Source: Verrucomicrobiota bacterium
Lineage (GTDB): Bacteria; Verrucomicrobiota; Verrucomicrobiia; Limisphaerales; UBA8199
DNA length: 5,360 nt
Direction: 5' to 3'
Assembly: GCA_026397855.1 (NCBI GenBank)
Contig: JAPLUA010000027.1
Span: 1-5,360 of the forward strand
Below are positions 4,294 to 5,360 of this stretch, piece by piece (position 1 is the stretch's first letter; each line of letters starts with the position of its first letter). The translations under genes were made by a program, and so were the position numbers. The notes beneath the pieces are model-generated. The model was not told the DNA's origin. It searched no databases and saw nothing but the letters and a program-made list of their open reading frames with translations.

Positions 4294-5259
4294 CTAGGCT
4301 CGCGGATGCGCGGCATCGTAGGCGCGCTTGAGCCGCTCCGTGGTCAGGTGCGTATAGACCTGCGTCGTGACCAGGTGCGCATGCCCCAGCAGTTCCTGCA
4401 CGCTCCGGAGGTCGGCGCCGGCGTCCAGCAGGTGGGTTGCGTAGCTGTGCCGTAGCTTGTGGGGGGTCATCGATGGGTCCAGCCCGGCGATTGCCAAGTG
4501 TTTCTTCATGCGCAGTTGGATATGCTGCGGGGAAACCGCCGCGATCTTGTCAGCGCTCACCGTGAACACGGGAGAGTCGCCTTCCGGCAATCGGGGCAAC
4601 AGGCTCCAGTAATAACGGATGGCGGCCAGCGCGGGGTCGCCGATCGGGATCAGGCGCTCCTTCTTGCCTTTGCCGCGCACGCGCACCTGGCGTTCGTTCC
4701 AATCAATATCTACCGCCTGCAACCCGCAAAGCTCGCTGATCCGCAGCCCGCACGAATAGATTGTCTCCAAGATGGCCACATCGCGCCGGCAGAGGATGGC
4801 TGCCTCCGGCTGGCCGGGGCTCCCGGCGTCGGGGGCTGGGAGCATCTTCAGCGGCGCAGCCAGCAAATCAACCATTTGTTGCACCGTCAGGAACTTCGGC
4901 AGCCGTTTGCCGACCTTGGGCAGCGCCAGGTTGCGAACCGGCGAGGTCTCCACCGCCCCCTGCCGCACGAGGAACCGGTAAAAGGTGCGCAATGCGCTGA
5001 ACCGGAGTTGAATCGCCGCCCGGCCCAGCTCGTGGCGGCCCAGGAACCGCAGGTAGCTACGGAAATCATCCCGTTGCAACCCCTCCCATGCCGGCGGCTG
5101 CTGCCGTTCCCGCCGGTGCCAGTCTATGAACTCCCTCAAGGCGTGCCGGTAATTGCGATGCGTGTAGGCCGACGCGCCACGATCCGTGGCCAGGTGCTGG
5201 AGGAACCGGCCAACCAATGCGTCGCTGGCGGGCACCTGGGCTGGAGTCGGTTCGGCCAT
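4294..5259 (-). CDS. xerC: Tyrosine recombinase XerC
   Basis: XerC and XerD resolve chromosome dimers at dif during cell division. The 321-residue product has an N-terminal SAM-like/core-binding domain (about 15-105) and a C-terminal catalytic domain (about 120-315). The catalytic set is complete and spaced as in E. coli XerD: Arg173 (CGLRISELCGL), Lys197 (RGKGKKERLIPIG), His267 and Arg270 (TPHKLRHSYATHLL), His293 (ELLGH) and nucleophile Tyr302 (TTQVYTHL). The ending YDAAHPRA is like E. coli XerC, which favours XerC over XerD. About 15 extra residues, rich in Pro, Ala and Gly, lie around 139-158, making it slightly longer than the usual ~300. An in-frame TGA six bases upstream fixes the ATG at 5259. 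AAGGAG lies 11 bases before it, rather far. It probably belongs to a separate upstream transcription unit. Confidence 0.95.
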   Translation of the reverse strand: MAEPTPAQVPASDALVGRFLQHLATDRGASAYTHRNYRHALREFIDWHRRERQQPPAWEGLQRDDFRSYLRFLGRHELGRAAIQLRFSALRTFYRFLVRQGAVETSPVRNLALPKVGKRLPKFLTVQQMVDLLAAPLKMLPAPDAGSPGQPEAAILCRRDVAILETIYSCGLRISELCGLQAVDIDWNERQVRVRGKGKKERLIPIGDPALAAIRYYWSLLPRLPEGDSPVFTVSADKIAAVSPQHIQLRMKKHLAIAGLDPSMTPHKLRHSYATHLLDAGADLRSVQELLGHAHLVTTQVYTHLTTERLKRAYDAAHPRA

Positions 5260-5284
5260 GCCTCATTCCACTCCTTCAATTCAT

Positions 5285-5297
5285 TTGACCCGGTCAA
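5285..5297. repeat. 13-base palindrome upstream of xerC
   Basis: TTGACC-C-GGTCAA is a perfect inverted repeat with six-base arms, 25 bases upstream of the xerC ATG. It overlaps the stop codon of the possible upstream gene. It could be an operator for a dimeric repressor or a small RNA hairpin; nothing else identifies it. Confidence 0.4.
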
Positions 5298-5360
5298 CCG
5301 CGATCATAGCCCTGGACGGCATCATCGCCGCGTTCTGGAAACTCAAAGACCACCTTGCCC
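5294..5360 (-). CDS. Possible 3' end of an unidentified gene upstream of xerC
   Basis: From the window edge a minus-strand frame of 21 codons reads GKVVFEFPERGDDAVQGYDR followed by Gly and a TGA at 5296-5294, 34 bases before xerC. The composition is plausible for a protein C-terminus, and the same strand and close spacing would fit an operon with xerC. The piece is too short to assign a family. A second minus-strand frame and a plus-strand frame starting at an ATG at 5258 are also open here, so even the strand is not settled. Confidence 0.3.
   Translation of the reverse strand, partial: GKVVFEFPERGDDAVQGYDRG

Noticed and set aside
5066..5266. A 66-codon frame starting at an ATG four bases after AAGGAG, upstream of and overlapping xerC
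   Set aside because: It has the better-spaced ribosome-binding site, but the product is Ala/Gly/Arg-rich without features and lies within the certain xerC reading frame.

Overview
The window holds one continuous block of translation and transcription genes, all reading on the minus strand. In the order of transcription (right to left) it contains the probable end of an unknown gene, xerC, a promoter region, tRNA-Thr(GGU), tuf (EF-Tu), a 224-base spacer, tRNA-Trp(CCA), tRNA-Ser(UGA), secE, nusG, rplK (L11) and rplA (L1). This is the widely conserved bacterial tuf-secE-nusG-rplKA neighbourhood. It would normally continue past base 1 into rplJ, rplL and rpoBC.

The DNA is chromosomal and bacterial. 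EF-Tu has an unusual switch I segment (residues about 51-66, with GGTVRDENKTVTI where most bacteria have an APEEKxRGITI-type sequence). From memory, this version occurs in Planctomycetes/Verrucomicrobia-type bacteria. With a moderate GC content and the lack of Shine-Dalgarno sequences on most ribosomal-operon genes, I favour a member of the Verrucomicrobiota or another PVC-group lineage. That placement is an inference and no database was consulted.

Right part (4294-5360): xerC encodes a complete tyrosine recombinase with all six catalytic residues, presumably the chromosome-dimer resolvase. Only a short, weakly supported tail of another gene precedes it. Middle (3980-4293): a 314-base gene-free stretch carries a near-consensus promoter (TTGACA, 17 bases, TATTCT) with an A/T-rich UP-like element, and a second possible promoter closer to tRNA-Thr. 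Together they look like a stable-RNA-type control region for the whole tRNA-Thr/tuf operon. Left part (33-2393): two tRNAs, each with an encoded CCA end and separated by a perfect hairpin, abut secE, whose GTG start lies only four bases after the tRNA-Ser CCA. secE and nusG are separated by four bases. nusG-rplK (91 bases) and rplK-rplA (136 bases) have longer spacers with inverted repeats.

No mobile element, CRISPR array or clearly novel multi-gene system is present. The observations most worth a second look are the divergent EF-Tu GTPase motifs, a possible L1-binding autoregulatory RNA element directly upstream of rplA, the tRNA-Ser/secE junction that could yield a nearly leaderless secE message after tRNA processing, and a 44-codon ORF that runs into tRNA-Trp.
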